A stretch of 64,000 nt of DNA, from assembly GCA_018267955.1 (NCBI GenBank), contig JAFDXL010000006.1:62001-126000 (forward strand). Direction: 5' to 3'. Under the pieces are notes generated by a model. That model was not told the DNA's origin, searched no databases, and saw only the letters and a list, made by a program, of their open reading frames with translations. Of the stretch, positions 24,743-33,411 are shown piece after piece. Position 1 is the stretch's first letter, and each line of letters starts with the position of its first letter. The DNA comes from Bacteroidota bacterium (lineage in GTDB: Bacteria > Bacteroidota > Bacteroidia > Chitinophagales > Chitinophagaceae). The translations under genes were made by a program, and so were the position numbers.

Positions 24743-25888
24743 ATGCGTATAGCTTTTGATGCCAAAAGGGCCTACCAGAATACTACAGGGCTGGGAAACT
24801 ACAGCAGGATGCTTATTAAAGCATTAGCAGCAGGCTATCCGCAAGACGAATTCTACCTGGCGGCCCCTAAGGAGACTGATCTGTTTACACCGGGATACCC
24901 GAACATTCATACCATCACACCAAACGGCTTACGTAAAAATATACGATCGCTATGGCGTAGTAACCTGGTAAAGGCCGACCTGAAGGAACACGACGTTGAT
25001 ATTTATCATGGGCTCAGTAATGAGATACCGAAGGGCATACAAGCTACAGGCATCAAATCTGTAGTGACTATACACGACCTGATATTTGAACGATACCCTA
25101 AACAATATGCAGCTATAGACACTGCTATATACCGATACAAATTTCGCTATGCTGCCAAACATGCCGACAAAGTGATTGCCATCAGCGAGCAAACAAAGCA
25201 GGACCTGATGCAGTATTACCAAACACCGGAACACAAAATTGCGGTATGCTATCAAAGCTGCGACCCGATATTTGAAGCGCAAAAAGATGAGGCTGCTATT
25301 GCAGCAACAAAGGTTATATATGGCCTGCCGGATAAATATTTCCTGTATGTAGGCTCGGTTATAGAGCGGAAAAACCTGCTTACTATTTGCAAGGCATTGG
25401 CAGAACTCAAAACCAGATTGCCGATCCCGCTGGTAGTAATAGGTAATGGCGGAAAATACCTGCAGCAGGTAAAAGAGTACATCAGTAAACAGGAGCTAAC
25501 AGACAGGATACTATTCCTATCTGAGCAGGATACCGCACAAAAACCTTCGTTTAAAAATGCCGCAGATTTTCCTGCTATATACCAGGGAGCTACCGCTCTG
25601 ATATATCCTTCCATCTACGAAGGCTTTGGCATACCTATACTGGAAGCATTATGGAGCAGGCTGCCGGTGATTACATCCAACCTTTCATGCCTGCCGGAAA
25701 CAGGCGGGGATGCTGCCTATTATATCAATCCGATAAGCGTACCAGATATGGTCAAGGCAATGGAGCAAGTTGCTACAGATGATGCGCTACGCACTGAGAT
25801 GATAAATAAAGGCTTGATACATGCAGCAAAATTCACACCAGCACAACATGCCGCATCCGTAATGAAGGTATATCAAAGCCTGCTGTAA
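24743..25888 (+). CDS. GT4-type glycosyltransferase
   Basis: 381-residue GT-B fold glycosyltransferase of family GT4. The N-terminal acceptor domain contains TGLGNYSRMLIKAL (the G-x-G-N-Y glycine loop) and the C-terminal donor domain has VGSVIERKNLLTICKAL and the family EX7E motif in YEGFGIPILEALWSRLPV. It uses a nucleotide sugar, probably in envelope polysaccharide or LPS synthesis, but neighbours give no pathway. No signal peptide. It converges with zero spacer on the next gene. Confidence 0.88.
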   Translation: MRIAFDAKRAYQNTTGLGNYSRMLIKALAAGYPQDEFYLAAPKETDLFTPGYPNIHTITPNGLRKNIRSLWRSNLVKADLKEHDVDIYHGLSNEIPKGIQATGIKSVVTIHDLIFERYPKQYAAIDTAIYRYKFRYAAKHADKVIAISEQTKQDLMQYYQTPEHKIAVCYQSCDPIFEAQKDEAAIAATKVIYGLPDKYFLYVGSVIERKNLLTICKALAELKTRLPIPLVVIGNGGKYLQQVKEYISKQELTDRILFLSEQDTAQKPSFKNAADFPAIYQGATALIYPSIYEGFGIPILEALWSRLPVITSNLSCLPETGGDAAYYINPISVPDMVKAMEQVATDDALRTEMINKGLIHAAKFTPAQHAASVMKVYQSLL

Positions 25889-26446
25889 CTATTTGTGTGC
25901 ATTGGGAACAAACTTTGGCTGCGGAGCAGGTTTTAATACAAGCTTACTGCTGATATTCGGGAACATCTTACGCCAGGCATCCAGTGGCTTATCTGTTGCA
26001 TCTATAAAATACCATGTTTTACCCTGATCGGGAGAAAAGCCCATGAGCGTTGTCTGCGTAGTGAGCATTCCATTTGACAATTGTATTTTCATGTACTGAG
26101 GAATAGTGCATTGTAATTCACCGGCCGTATCAACAAAATTTGTAGGATCACCTGTCCATGCACGCACTATCTTGTTATCCTGCGCTTCCATACTTGCCAG
26201 TTGCTTTTTAAGCCCTTCTACGATCTTTTCTGCACCACCCTCTGTATTTTCTACCACCTTAGGGTAGGTTGTTTTTACAAATGTATTCAGATCCTGCTTT
26301 ACCAGCGCATCATCCATTCGCCTGGTAGTTGCTTTCACAGCCAGCTTCCACTGCTTTTCTTTGGCGGAAACCGTTTTACTTTTTGATTGTGCAGCTAACA
26401 CATTCCAATACAATAACCCAAGTGCTAATATGGCAATTCTTTTCAT
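25889..26446 (-). CDS. Exported protein of unknown function
   Basis: 185-residue secreted protein: signal peptide MKRIAILALGLLYWNVLAAQ, then a charged helical stretch and a beta domain containing GFSPDQGKTWYFIDA and LSNGMLTTQTTLMGF. It resembles small periplasmic proteins of NTF2-like size, but I cannot assign a family. The start ATG 26446 is set by the signal peptide. Its TAG stop directly abuts the TAA of the glycosyltransferase. Confidence 0.65.
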   Translation of the reverse strand: MKRIAILALGLLYWNVLAAQSKSKTVSAKEKQWKLAVKATTRRMDDALVKQDLNTFVKTTYPKVVENTEGGAEKIVEGLKKQLASMEAQDNKIVRAWTGDPTNFVDTAGELQCTIPQYMKIQLSNGMLTTQTTLMGFSPDQGKTWYFIDATDKPLDAWRKMFPNISSKLVLKPAPQPKFVPNAHK

Positions 26447-26550
26447 TCTGTATATTCTATGAGGCGGGTAAATATACAGAGCCCGCAACAGAAATGAGGC
26501 TTTCAAACGTTAAAATTCGTTTGGGATAGTCACTAAAGCGTGCGCACTAA

Positions 26551-26934
26551 TTAGTGCTTCCCCATAATATATGCGCGATGCTGTATGCCCCATTTATTAA
26601 GCTCAGCAATGAGTTTCTTCAATGTCTTACCATATTCGGTAAGTGAATATTCTACAGTAACCGGCATGGAATCATAAACAGTCCTTGCTACCAGTTGATT
26701 CATTTCTAATTCTTTCAGCTCTTTAGATAACATCTTGGCGGTGATACCCGGTATTTCGCGTTCCATTTCCTTAAACCGTTTGGCACCAAATACAAGGGAA
26801 ATAATAATAGGCAGTTTCCATTTACCATTGATAACATCCAATGCATCCTGCACTGCCATGATATTTTTCTTACACTCAGAATGCTCCATTGTAGGGCATT
26901 CCTTATCCGTTGCTGCTGTTTTTAGTTTAGCCAT
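26551..26934 (-). CDS. HxlR-family winged-helix regulator
   Basis: 127-residue MarR/HxlR-type repressor or activator. The HxlR core is clear: VINGKWKLPIIISLVFGAKRFKEMEREIPGITAKMLSKELKELE, then the wing VARTVYDSMPVTVEYSLTEYGKTL. Two cysteines near the N-terminus (C13, C21) could act as redox or electrophile sensors, as in YodB/HypR relatives. Divergent from a DoxX-type gene with AGTATA-type repeats in the spacer; in this family the divergent gene is usually the target. Confidence 0.9.
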   Translation of the reverse strand: MAKLKTAATDKECPTMEHSECKKNIMAVQDALDVINGKWKLPIIISLVFGAKRFKEMEREIPGITAKMLSKELKELEMNQLVARTVYDSMPVTVEYSLTEYGKTLKKLIAELNKWGIQHRAYIMGKH

Positions 26935-26958
26935 AATACATTACCCGGTTTCCTTTTG

Positions 26959-27007
26959 TATACTGCTATATAAAAGTATAGTAGTATATAAAGTATAGCA
27001 AATATAC
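26959..27007. promoter_or_regulatory. Candidate HxlR operator in divergent spacer
   Basis: TATACT at 26959 and AGTATA at 26975, 26983 and 26992, plus GTATA-N5-TATAC at 26993-27007, form overlapping inverted repeats between the HxlR and DoxX genes. The TACT/AGTA halves resemble operators of YodB-like HxlR regulators, though here the spacing is 10 rather than 7 bp. Confidence 0.5.
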
Positions 27008-27036
27008 AGAGGTTTGTATCCATAAAAAAACAGGTT

Positions 27037-27414
27037 ATGAAAAGAGATAAAATTCTGTATTGGACAACGACGGGCTTAGTATCATTAGGATTTCTTGCGA
27101 GCGGACTTATGTACCTGTCACAAGACCCGGAACTGATTGCTAAATTCAAAAGTATAGGCTACCCTGTTTACTTTGTTATGCTACTAGGCTTTGCCAAGCT
27201 GGTGGGGTCGCTGGCATTGATGAACCCATGGTGGCCAACCTTGAAGGAATGGGCTTATGCGGGCTTTACCTTTACGCTGGCCGGCGCTATATGGACACAT
27301 ATATCCACACATACGCCGGTAATGCCTCCGCTGTTGTTTTTAGTTGTGCTGGCTGCATCTTATTATTTCTATAAGAGAATACAGGCACCTGCTTTACGGC
27401 CAGCTCTACGGTAA
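27037..27414 (+). CDS. DoxX-like membrane protein
   Basis: 125-residue DoxX-type inner-membrane protein with four spans (about 8-28, 45-62, 73-90, 95-112). Family features: GLVSLGFLASGLMYL, LLGFAKLVGSLALMNPWWPTLKEWAYAGFTFTLAGAI. Relatives are linked to redox and quinone stress. Divergent HxlR regulator suggests induction by electrophiles or oxidants. It ends at an intrinsic terminator. Confidence 0.85.
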   Translation: MKRDKILYWTTTGLVSLGFLASGLMYLSQDPELIAKFKSIGYPVYFVMLLGFAKLVGSLALMNPWWPTLKEWAYAGFTFTLAGAIWTHISTHTPVMPPLLFLVVLAASYYFYKRIQAPALRPALR

Positions 27415-27430
27415 TGAAAGATCATCTTTA

Positions 27431-27465
27431 ACAGGCGCATTATACAGACATGGTGCGCCTGTTTT
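27431..27465 (+). terminator. Terminator of the DoxX-like gene
   Basis: ACAGGCGCA / TGCGCCTGT stem (9 bp), 14-nt loop and four T, 16 nt after the stop. Confidence 0.8.
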
Positions 27466-27480
27466 ACCAGGCCTTATTTT

Positions 27481-27640
27481 GCTAACCTTTGCTAACCTTT
27501 GACAACCTCGTGCTAACATGATGCTAACGCGTTGGCTAACGTAAAACAACAATCAATAATGGACATGCAGATTGATAAACAAGCAGTTATGAAGTAATTG
27601 CTAACCTTTGTTAACTTTTGCTAACCTTTGATAACCTGTT
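27481..27640. repeat. Phased 10-bp GCTAACCTTT repeat array in two clusters
   Basis: Cluster A has units beginning at 27481, 27491, 27501, 27512, 27523 and 27535; cluster B at 27600, 27610, 27620 and 27630. Seven units start GCTAAC; the others are GACAAC, GTTAAC and GATAAC. Three are identical 10-mers in full plus one one-base-shifted copy set in cluster B. Spacing of 10-12 bp is one helical turn. Every frame contains stops, so it is non-coding. Confidence 0.85.
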
Positions 27641-27747
27641 TTACTGAAACGGAAGATGGACGATAGTGAAATGACTTGTGTAAGGGCTTATATGTCAAAG
27701 AACTTGTGTTACAAAGTTCGGCAATAATGATGAGATGAAGAAAAAAA

Positions 27748-28035
27748 TTAACCTTCCAGCGCGCTATCTATTTTCCTTATCATATCGGCCAGGTCTTGCT
27801 GCACAACAGGATTAAAAGCATTATCTATGGCTATATCAGCAGCATAGCTAACGAGGCACATGGCAATAAAATCCTGGTCGTCTTTGCCTGCATAGTGGCT
27901 GCGCAATTCCTGAATTTTTTCATCCGCCTGTTTCACAGCTTTACGTACCGTTTCTTCCTCATCGGGCTTGATACGCAGGCGGTAACTACGGCCTGCCAGC
28001 CATACCGTAACGGGGATCAGATCGTTTTGCTGCAT
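27748..28035 (-). CDS. zapA: Cell division protein ZapA
   Basis: 95-residue FtsZ-bundling protein. It shows the ZapA pattern: an N-terminal small domain with VTVWLAGRSYRLRIKPDEEETVRKAVKQADEKIQEL and a C-terminal helix for tetramer formation. It is 8 nt downstream of lspA, so the pair is co-transcribed. Confidence 0.88.
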   Translation of the reverse strand: MQQNDLIPVTVWLAGRSYRLRIKPDEEETVRKAVKQADEKIQELRSHYAGKDDQDFIAMCLVSYAADIAIDNAFNPVVQQDLADMIRKIDSALEG

Positions 28036-28043
28036 ACGCTATA

Positions 28044-28670
28044 TTAATTAACCGCAGCTTGCGGGGTTCTTTTATGAATGAGTTTCTTCTGAAAGAATAC
28101 CAATACCAATACACCAATGGATATAGCCGCATCCGCGATATTAAACACAGGCTCAAAAAATACAAAATCCTTACCACCTAATACAGGCACCCAGGATGGC
28201 ATTTGTGTATCTATGATAGGGAAATAGAGCATATCGACCACCCTGCCGTGAAACAGCCTGCCATAACCCTGTCCCCATGGTACTAACTGTGCCAGGTGAA
28301 AAGTGCTGTCTGTAAATATTAACCCGTAAATGATACTGTCTATCAAATTGCCAAGCGCACCAGCCAATATCAAAGCGCCGCAAATAATAGCCCCCCTGCC
28401 GTAGCCCTTGTTCACTATACTTTTAAGAATAAAAAAGCCAGCGATCACCGCTATGAGGCGGAAGAGTGTCAGCACCAGCTTACCGATATCGGCCTGGCTG
28501 AGCTTCATACCAAATGCCATACCCTCATTTTCTATAAAGTGCAGCCTGAACCATTTACCGATCACATTTACCTCCTCGCCGTAATAGAAATGGGTTTTTA
28601 TGTAAAATTTCAGCGCCTGGTCTGCAATTATTACCAGAAGCACTATCAAAATGGCATTTCTGTATTTCAC
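28044..28670 (-). CDS. lspA: Lipoprotein signal peptidase II
   Basis: Inner-membrane aspartyl protease that removes lipoprotein signal peptides. The start is a GTG at 28670. Of 208 residues, the conserved motifs are ADQALKFYI near 16, ENEGMAFGM near 47, GNLIDSIIYG near 107, and the catalytic Asp pair D146 (GRVVDMLYF) and D180 (FNIADAAISIG). The loop between the two aspartates is longer than in enterobacteria, as usual in Bacteroidota. The many lipoproteins in this window are its substrates. zapA follows after 8 nt. Confidence 0.95.
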   Translation of the reverse strand: MKYRNAILIVLLVIIADQALKFYIKTHFYYGEEVNVIGKWFRLHFIENEGMAFGMKLSQADIGKLVLTLFRLIAVIAGFFILKSIVNKGYGRGAIICGALILAGALGNLIDSIIYGLIFTDSTFHLAQLVPWGQGYGRLFHGRVVDMLYFPIIDTQMPSWVPVLGGKDFVFFEPVFNIADAAISIGVLVLVFFQKKLIHKRTPQAAVN

Positions 28671-28691
28671 TACTGTTTATTTCTGTGCGGT

Positions 28692-28699
28692 CAAAGATA
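28692..28699 (-). promoter_or_regulatory. -7 box of lspA-zapA (TATCTTTG)
   Basis: Perfect TAnnTTTG 21 nt upstream of the lspA GTG. The -33 element is not clear. Confidence 0.45.
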
Positions 28700-28739
28700 C
28701 ATTTTGTACGCATTATAGCAGCATCGGTGCCTATCCACG

Positions 28740-28767
28740 AAAAAACCTCCCATGAGGGAGGTTTTTT
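28740..28767. terminator. Bidirectional-looking terminator after the Omp28-like gene
   Basis: CCTCCC / GGGAGG stem, 4-nt loop, flanked by six A and six T. It stops the minus-strand Omp28-type gene ahead of lspA. Confidence 0.87.
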
Positions 28768-28785
28768 ATACAATATAGTTTTATG

Positions 28786-29673
28786 TTATTTAAGATTTAC
28801 CTCTGCCGCCTGCACTACTTCTTTATCATCTGCTTCGTTGTTGCTGATGAATGCCACTAAAGCACAATTATCTGCATTCCAGTCTTTATTCACTGCAAAG
28901 CTGAAAGTACGCTCATATACACGACCGGCTTTTTTGGTGGCTATAGAGTCTATAACACCATCGCCATAGTATTGTGTAATGATATCGCGCAGCACACTCC
29001 TATGGGTGTAATTATCAACAATAGAAGTATCCGTTTTCTGTGCATCCAGGATATTACTTTCTACAATTGCAAGCGTAAGGCTTTGTTTCTTAGCTACGTC
29101 CTGCGTATAGGCGATATGGACTTTTACTGTTGCATTGCGCGTAGATTCATCATAACTGCTGGTAACCACAAGGTTTGCCGCAGGTTTTACACTTACATCT
29201 CCGTTAACGGCCTGGCTCCACAATGGTTTTTCGAACAAGAGCACATTATTAGCTGCCGTATTCTTTTTACGGTCGATACCACCGTTGGGTAAACTACCGA
29301 TACCGCCAAAGATATGCGCACCTACATCCGTAGCATCCTGTGTTCTGAAATCAAATTTGGCATGGCCGTGTACGGGCTCTGCCTGCGGAAAGTTGAAAAT
29401 ATGGTATGCAATCACTGCTACCTGGTCGGGGTGCTGCTCTTTAATACCACCCGGGCCGTATATGATAAGGTGGCCCGAAGGACAAGGCGGACAGGAACAA
29501 CCTGTAAATTCTTCTACCAGTACCACTCTTGATTGCGGCTTTTCCGCCTCGGCGGTGTAAGTAGTATCCACTGCTTTAGCGCCGCCGCCAAAATTGATAG
29601 CCGGACCTACTTCCTTGCAGGAAGCCATTCCTATCACTGCCGCAGTACCTGCAAGCAACCATATTTTATTCAT
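28786..29673 (-). CDS. Omp28-type lipoprotein with thioredoxin-like motif
   Basis: 295-residue lipoprotein with lipobox MASC (Cys 19) and an Omp28-related domain. The redox-type segment EEFTGCSCPPCPSGH holds Cys 59, 61 and 64, with CPPC forming a CxxC pair; the rest is a thioredoxin-like core (VAVIAYHIFNFP) and a C-terminal beta domain (ATVKVHIAY, LTLAIVES). Envelope anchored, probably on the outer membrane as for the Porphyromonas adhesin Omp28. Role may be thiol chemistry or adhesion; not decided by sequence. It is a single gene between a terminator and the divergent rbfA. Confidence 0.85.
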   Translation of the reverse strand: MNKIWLLAGTAAVIGMASCKEVGPAINFGGGAKAVDTTYTAEAEKPQSRVVLVEEFTGCSCPPCPSGHLIIYGPGGIKEQHPDQVAVIAYHIFNFPQAEPVHGHAKFDFRTQDATDVGAHIFGGIGSLPNGGIDRKKNTAANNVLLFEKPLWSQAVNGDVSVKPAANLVVTSSYDESTRNATVKVHIAYTQDVAKKQSLTLAIVESNILDAQKTDTSIVDNYTHRSVLRDIITQYYGDGVIDSIATKKAGRVYERTFSFAVNKDWNADNCALVAFISNNEADDKEVVQAAEVNLK

Positions 29674-29782
29674 TAGTATGAATTAAGCAGACGAATTTAC
29701 AAACAATCTGATTTGTAACAAATTAAAACCCATGCGGGAGTTGGGCGTTTTCAATAACTTTACAATTGGCAAACAAAAGAAA

Positions 29783-30166
29783 ATGGAAGAAAGTAAAAGG
29801 CAGAAACAAGTGGGACAGCTGGTGATGGAAGAACTGAGTGATATTTTCCAGAGGGAGGGATTTAATATTGTAGATGGCGGCATGGTATCTATTTCTAAGG
29901 TAATGGTAACACCGGATCTGCTGCAGGCGCGTGTCTATCTTTCCATCTTCCAGGTGAAGGACCCGGAGAAACTGCTGCACACTATAAAAGACAGGGCATG
30001 GGATATCAGGAAGCAACTGGGCCAGAGAGTACGTAATCAACTGCGCAACGTACCAGAACTGGTGTTTTATAATGATGATACGCTGGATTATGTGTTTAAG
30101 ATGGAAGAACTCTTCAAAAAAATAAATGAAGAGCGCGACGAGCAGCAAAAAAACAAAGAGCAATAG
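29783..30166 (+). CDS. rbfA: 30S ribosome-binding factor RbfA
   Basis: Late 30S assembly factor with a KH-like fold. The 127 residues include KRQKQVGQLVMEELSDIFQREG, VSISKVMVTPDLLQARVYLSIF and the C-terminal RNQLRNVPELVFYNDDTLDYVFKMEEL, all typical of RbfA. I use the ATG at 29783; an upstream in-frame start would extend beyond family homology. Its TAG is directly followed by the ATG of the permease gene, so both are co-translated. Confidence 0.93.
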   Translation: MEESKRQKQVGQLVMEELSDIFQREGFNIVDGGMVSISKVMVTPDLLQARVYLSIFQVKDPEKLLHTIKDRAWDIRKQLGQRVRNQLRNVPELVFYNDDTLDYVFKMEELFKKINEERDEQQKNKEQ

Positions 30167-31399
30167 ATGAACAATTTGCTGGTGTGGCAATTGGCAATAC
30201 GATACCTGCGCGGCAAACGCAGGGCTAATATCGTACCCGTACTGTCGCGCATCAGCATGGCGGCAATAGCCGTGGGTGCCGGTGCTATGATCGTGATGTT
30301 CTCCGTATTTAACGGTTTTGAATACCTGGTAAGAGACCTCTACAAAGCATTTTATCCCGAGATCAAGATATCGGCAGCGAAAGGTAAATTCTTTACCCCC
30401 TCGCCGGAAGTATATAATACCATCAAGAGCATTGGAGGCGTAAACACCTATACCAATGTAATAGAAGACCAGGTGATCCTGAACAGTGAGCAGGATACCC
30501 GCATCGCATCTATAAAAGGCATTGACCGGAACTACCTGGCCGTAAACAATGTAAAACCATACATTACAGAAGGCAGGGATTCTGTATCTGCATGGCCTGT
30601 AGCTACCGCTATTGTTGGCACCCAGTTACTGGCGGGGCTGGGGCTGGATGTGAACAATGTATTCAGCACCATGATACTCTACTACCCTAACGCAGACGCA
30701 GATGTGGCACAAAATCCGCTGGGAGCTTTTCAATCATTGAAGCTGAGAGCAGATGGCGCCTTTAAAATACAGGACGAGTTTGACGAGAAATTTATACTGG
30801 CATCGTTGCCACTGGTGCAGCAGTTATTTGGCCAGCCCGGCAAATATTCATCGATAGAACTGAAACTGGATAAAGATGCAGATGCTGAAGACATAAAACA
30901 AAGCCTACAGGCAAAACTGGGCAGTGCCTATAAGATAGAAACCCGGTTTGAGCAGAACAAGACCATATACATGGTGATGCGCACCGAGAAATGGGCTATC
31001 TATGCCATCCTGCTACTGGTATTGCTGATCGCATCCTTCAACATAGGGGGCACCTTGTCGCTATTGGTGCTGGAGAAGCAAAAGGATATGGCTATACTGA
31101 AAGCCATGGGCGCCGAGAACAAAACGATACGCAACATATTTATAATGGAAGGTATGCTATGGTCGCTGACGGGCGGGCTTATAGGGCTGACCATTGGCGC
31201 ACTTATATGCGCCGGGCAATACTATTTTCACTGGATAAAACTAGGTGGCTCTTACATCATAGAGGCCTACCCGGTGCATATGCTGGCAACAGACTTCCTC
31301 GTGATAATAGCTACCATCATCGCCATAGGCATCCTTGCCGCATGGTTGCCGGCATCTCGGTCTGTAAAAGTATCGAGCCCCAGTTTAAGGAGTAATTAA
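30167..31399 (+). CDS. LolC/LolE-like ABC permease (FtsX-type)
   Basis: 410-residue FtsX/MacB-fold permease of the lipoprotein-releasing group. Span 1 (about 28-50) follows the basic N-terminus LAIRYLRGKRRANIVPVLSRIS; a large periplasmic domain of about 220 residues follows; then three C-terminal spans (about 280-300, 325-350, 372-395) with the FtsX coupling segment KQKDMAILKAMGAENKTI. With a LolD-type ATPase it would extract lipoproteins from the inner membrane; no such ATPase gene is adjacent. Coupled to rbfA with no spacer. Converges on argS (2 bp between stops). Confidence 0.88.
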   Translation: MNNLLVWQLAIRYLRGKRRANIVPVLSRISMAAIAVGAGAMIVMFSVFNGFEYLVRDLYKAFYPEIKISAAKGKFFTPSPEVYNTIKSIGGVNTYTNVIEDQVILNSEQDTRIASIKGIDRNYLAVNNVKPYITEGRDSVSAWPVATAIVGTQLLAGLGLDVNNVFSTMILYYPNADADVAQNPLGAFQSLKLRADGAFKIQDEFDEKFILASLPLVQQLFGQPGKYSSIELKLDKDADAEDIKQSLQAKLGSAYKIETRFEQNKTIYMVMRTEKWAIYAILLLVLLIASFNIGGTLSLLVLEKQKDMAILKAMGAENKTIRNIFIMEGMLWSLTGGLIGLTIGALICAGQYYFHWIKLGGSYIIEAYPVHMLATDFLVIIATIIAIGILAAWLPASRSVKVSSPSLRSN

Positions 31400-31401
31400 G
31401 C

Positions 31402-33201
31402 TTACATTTTTTCCGGAAGGCGAATACCCAATAACTGCATGGCATTGCGCATTACCTGTGCCGTCATTACGATCAGCATCAGGCGGAGTTGTTTCTTCTC
31501 CTCGTTTTCGGCCTTGCTGATGCTGTGTTCATCATAGAATGAATTGAACTGCTGTGCGAGGGCAAAGCAATAGTTACACAGCAAAGAAGGATTGTATTCT
31601 GATCCTGCATTTTCGAGTATAGCCGGGTATTGCTCCAGTATCAGCAGCATTTTCTTTTCAGCAGGCAATACCGGTAAAGTTGAAGTAAAGTTGCTGAATG
31701 TTTCTGCCGGAGGAACCATAGGCACCTGTTCTTTACGAAGAATAGAGCAGATACGCGCATGTGCATACTGTATGAATGTAGCAGTAAAACCATGCAGATC
31801 TATCGACTCTTTAGGATCGAAGATCATGCGCTTTTTAGGATCTACCCTAAGCAGGTAGAATTTAAGCGCACCCAAACCAATGGTATTATATAGGGTAGCC
31901 AGTTCGTCTTGTGTAAAGCCTTCTGTTTTGCCTGCTTCCTCTGTTTGCTGCTGCGAGAGGGCAATCATCTCATCTATCATGTCATCGGCATCTACCACCG
32001 TACCTTCGCGGCTCTTCATTTTACCGGATGGTAATTCCACCATACCGTAAGAAAGATGGTAAACCCCATCTGCGCAAGGTTCGCCCAGCTTCTTCAATAT
32101 CAGCTTCAGCACCTGCATGTGATAATTCTGCTCGTCGGCAATTACATAGATAGATTGATCGAGCTTATAATCGTTGTATTTCAATTGTGCAGTGCCAAGG
32201 TCCTGCGTCATGTATACAGAAGTGCCGTCGCCACGCAGCAGCAGCTTCTGATCGAGGCCTTCGTCGGTAAGGTCTATCCAAACAGAATTATCCTCTTTTT
32301 TGAACAGCACACCTTTTTTCAGTCCGTCTTCTACCAGCGACTTACCCAGCAGGTAGGTATCACTTTCGTAGTACATCTGGTCGAAGTTGACACCCAGGCG
32401 GCCATAGGTTTCTTCAAAGCCCTTGTATACCCAGCCATTCATTTGCTTCCAAAGCTCGCGTACCTCTGCATCGCCAGCTTCCCACTTACGAAGCAGGTCC
32501 TGGGCTTCCTTCATGATAGGTGCTTCTTTTTCAGCAGTAGCTTCGTCCATGCCATTTGCCGTTAAAGCCGCAACCTCTTCCTTATATATATCGTTGAACT
32601 TTACATAGTAGTCGCCAACAAGATGATCACCCTTGATGCCAGTATTTTCGGGGGTAGCGCCATTGCCATAACGCATCCATGCGATCATAGACTTACAGAT
32701 ATGTATGCCCCGATCGTTAACGAGGTTGGCTTTTATTACCTCGTATCCATTTGCCTGCAGAATGTTTGCAACCGCATATCCCAGGAAATTGTTCCTGAGG
32801 TGGCCAAAGTGCAGCGGCTTATTGGTATTAGGCGAGGAATATTCCACCATCACCCTTTTGCCATTCACCGGCCTGGCACCGAAAGAGGTATGATTGTATT
32901 CTTTTACCAGGAAATTGGTCCAATATTCGTCTTTGACGGTAAGATTCAGGAAGCCGCTTACAATATCATAAGAGACAAACAGATCTCCCTGCTGCACCAG
33001 GTAATCTCCCAGTTTTCGGCCCAGTTCATCCGGTTTTTGGCGTAAGGCCTTTACAAAAGGGAACAATACAAGCGTGTAGTCGCCAGTAAATTCCGGTTTT
33101 GTCTGGTTTACGGTTATCTGCGAAGGCTGGATATCAGCTTCGGGAAAAAGGGATTTAAGCGCCTGTTCTGCAACCTGTTTTATCTGAGCGGCAAGAGTCA
33201 T
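31402..33201 (-). CDS. argS: Arginyl-tRNA synthetase
   Basis: Class I synthetase of 599 residues. The N-terminal Add1 domain precedes the HIGH-type motif HFGH at 131-134 (SSPNTNKPLHFGHLRNN); VNDRGIHICKSM follows. KMSK is replaced by KMKSREG, as in many bacterial ArgRS. The C-terminal DALR anticodon-binding helices end near VMRNAMQLLGIRLPEKM. Normal length. Confidence 0.96.
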   Translation of the reverse strand: MTLAAQIKQVAEQALKSLFPEADIQPSQITVNQTKPEFTGDYTLVLFPFVKALRQKPDELGRKLGDYLVQQGDLFVSYDIVSGFLNLTVKDEYWTNFLVKEYNHTSFGARPVNGKRVMVEYSSPNTNKPLHFGHLRNNFLGYAVANILQANGYEVIKANLVNDRGIHICKSMIAWMRYGNGATPENTGIKGDHLVGDYYVKFNDIYKEEVAALTANGMDEATAEKEAPIMKEAQDLLRKWEAGDAEVRELWKQMNGWVYKGFEETYGRLGVNFDQMYYESDTYLLGKSLVEDGLKKGVLFKKEDNSVWIDLTDEGLDQKLLLRGDGTSVYMTQDLGTAQLKYNDYKLDQSIYVIADEQNYHMQVLKLILKKLGEPCADGVYHLSYGMVELPSGKMKSREGTVVDADDMIDEMIALSQQQTEEAGKTEGFTQDELATLYNTIGLGALKFYLLRVDPKKRMIFDPKESIDLHGFTATFIQYAHARICSILRKEQVPMVPPAETFSNFTSTLPVLPAEKKMLLILEQYPAILENAGSEYNPSLLCNYCFALAQQFNSFYDEHSISKAENEEKKQLRLMLIVMTAQVMRNAMQLLGIRLPEKM

Positions 33202-33221
33202 TTCCTGTCTTTATTAGGCTG

Positions 33222-33229
33222 CAAATGTA
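33222..33229 (-). promoter_or_regulatory. -7 box of argS (TACATTTG)
   Basis: Perfect TAnnTTTG 20 nt upstream of the argS ATG, followed by CAGCC, a partial match to the sequence shared by the ribosomal-protein promoters. No -33 match seen. Confidence 0.5.
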
Positions 33230-33411
33230 CTCAAGAAGCGGGATATTGGCTAGCGGCGGTAATTGCAGCAGGAAAGCAGGAAATATTAGTTAATTGCAAT
33301 GAATTAAGAACAAACTATATTTGTATGGCCCTTGCAATGTTATAATATAAATAAATTATGCTTTTTTTCCAATAATAAGGGGCCACAAATCACAAATCCC
33401 AAATATTTGAT

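Larger units (their letters stand above)
27415..27747. other. 333-bp convergent intergenic region holding a repeat array
   Basis: Apart from the DoxX terminator (27431-27465) and the repeat array (27481-27640) I see only a possible 23-codon frame from 27656, which I do not support, and no RNA gene. Both neighbouring genes end here, so no promoter is expected. Confidence 0.7.

Noticed and set aside
27481-27640. CRISPR array
   Set aside because: Repeat units are 10 bp without spacers, and no cas genes are present.
27656-27730. 23-codon frame downstream of the repeat array
   Set aside because: Too short, no hydrophobic or conserved pattern and no promoter nearby.
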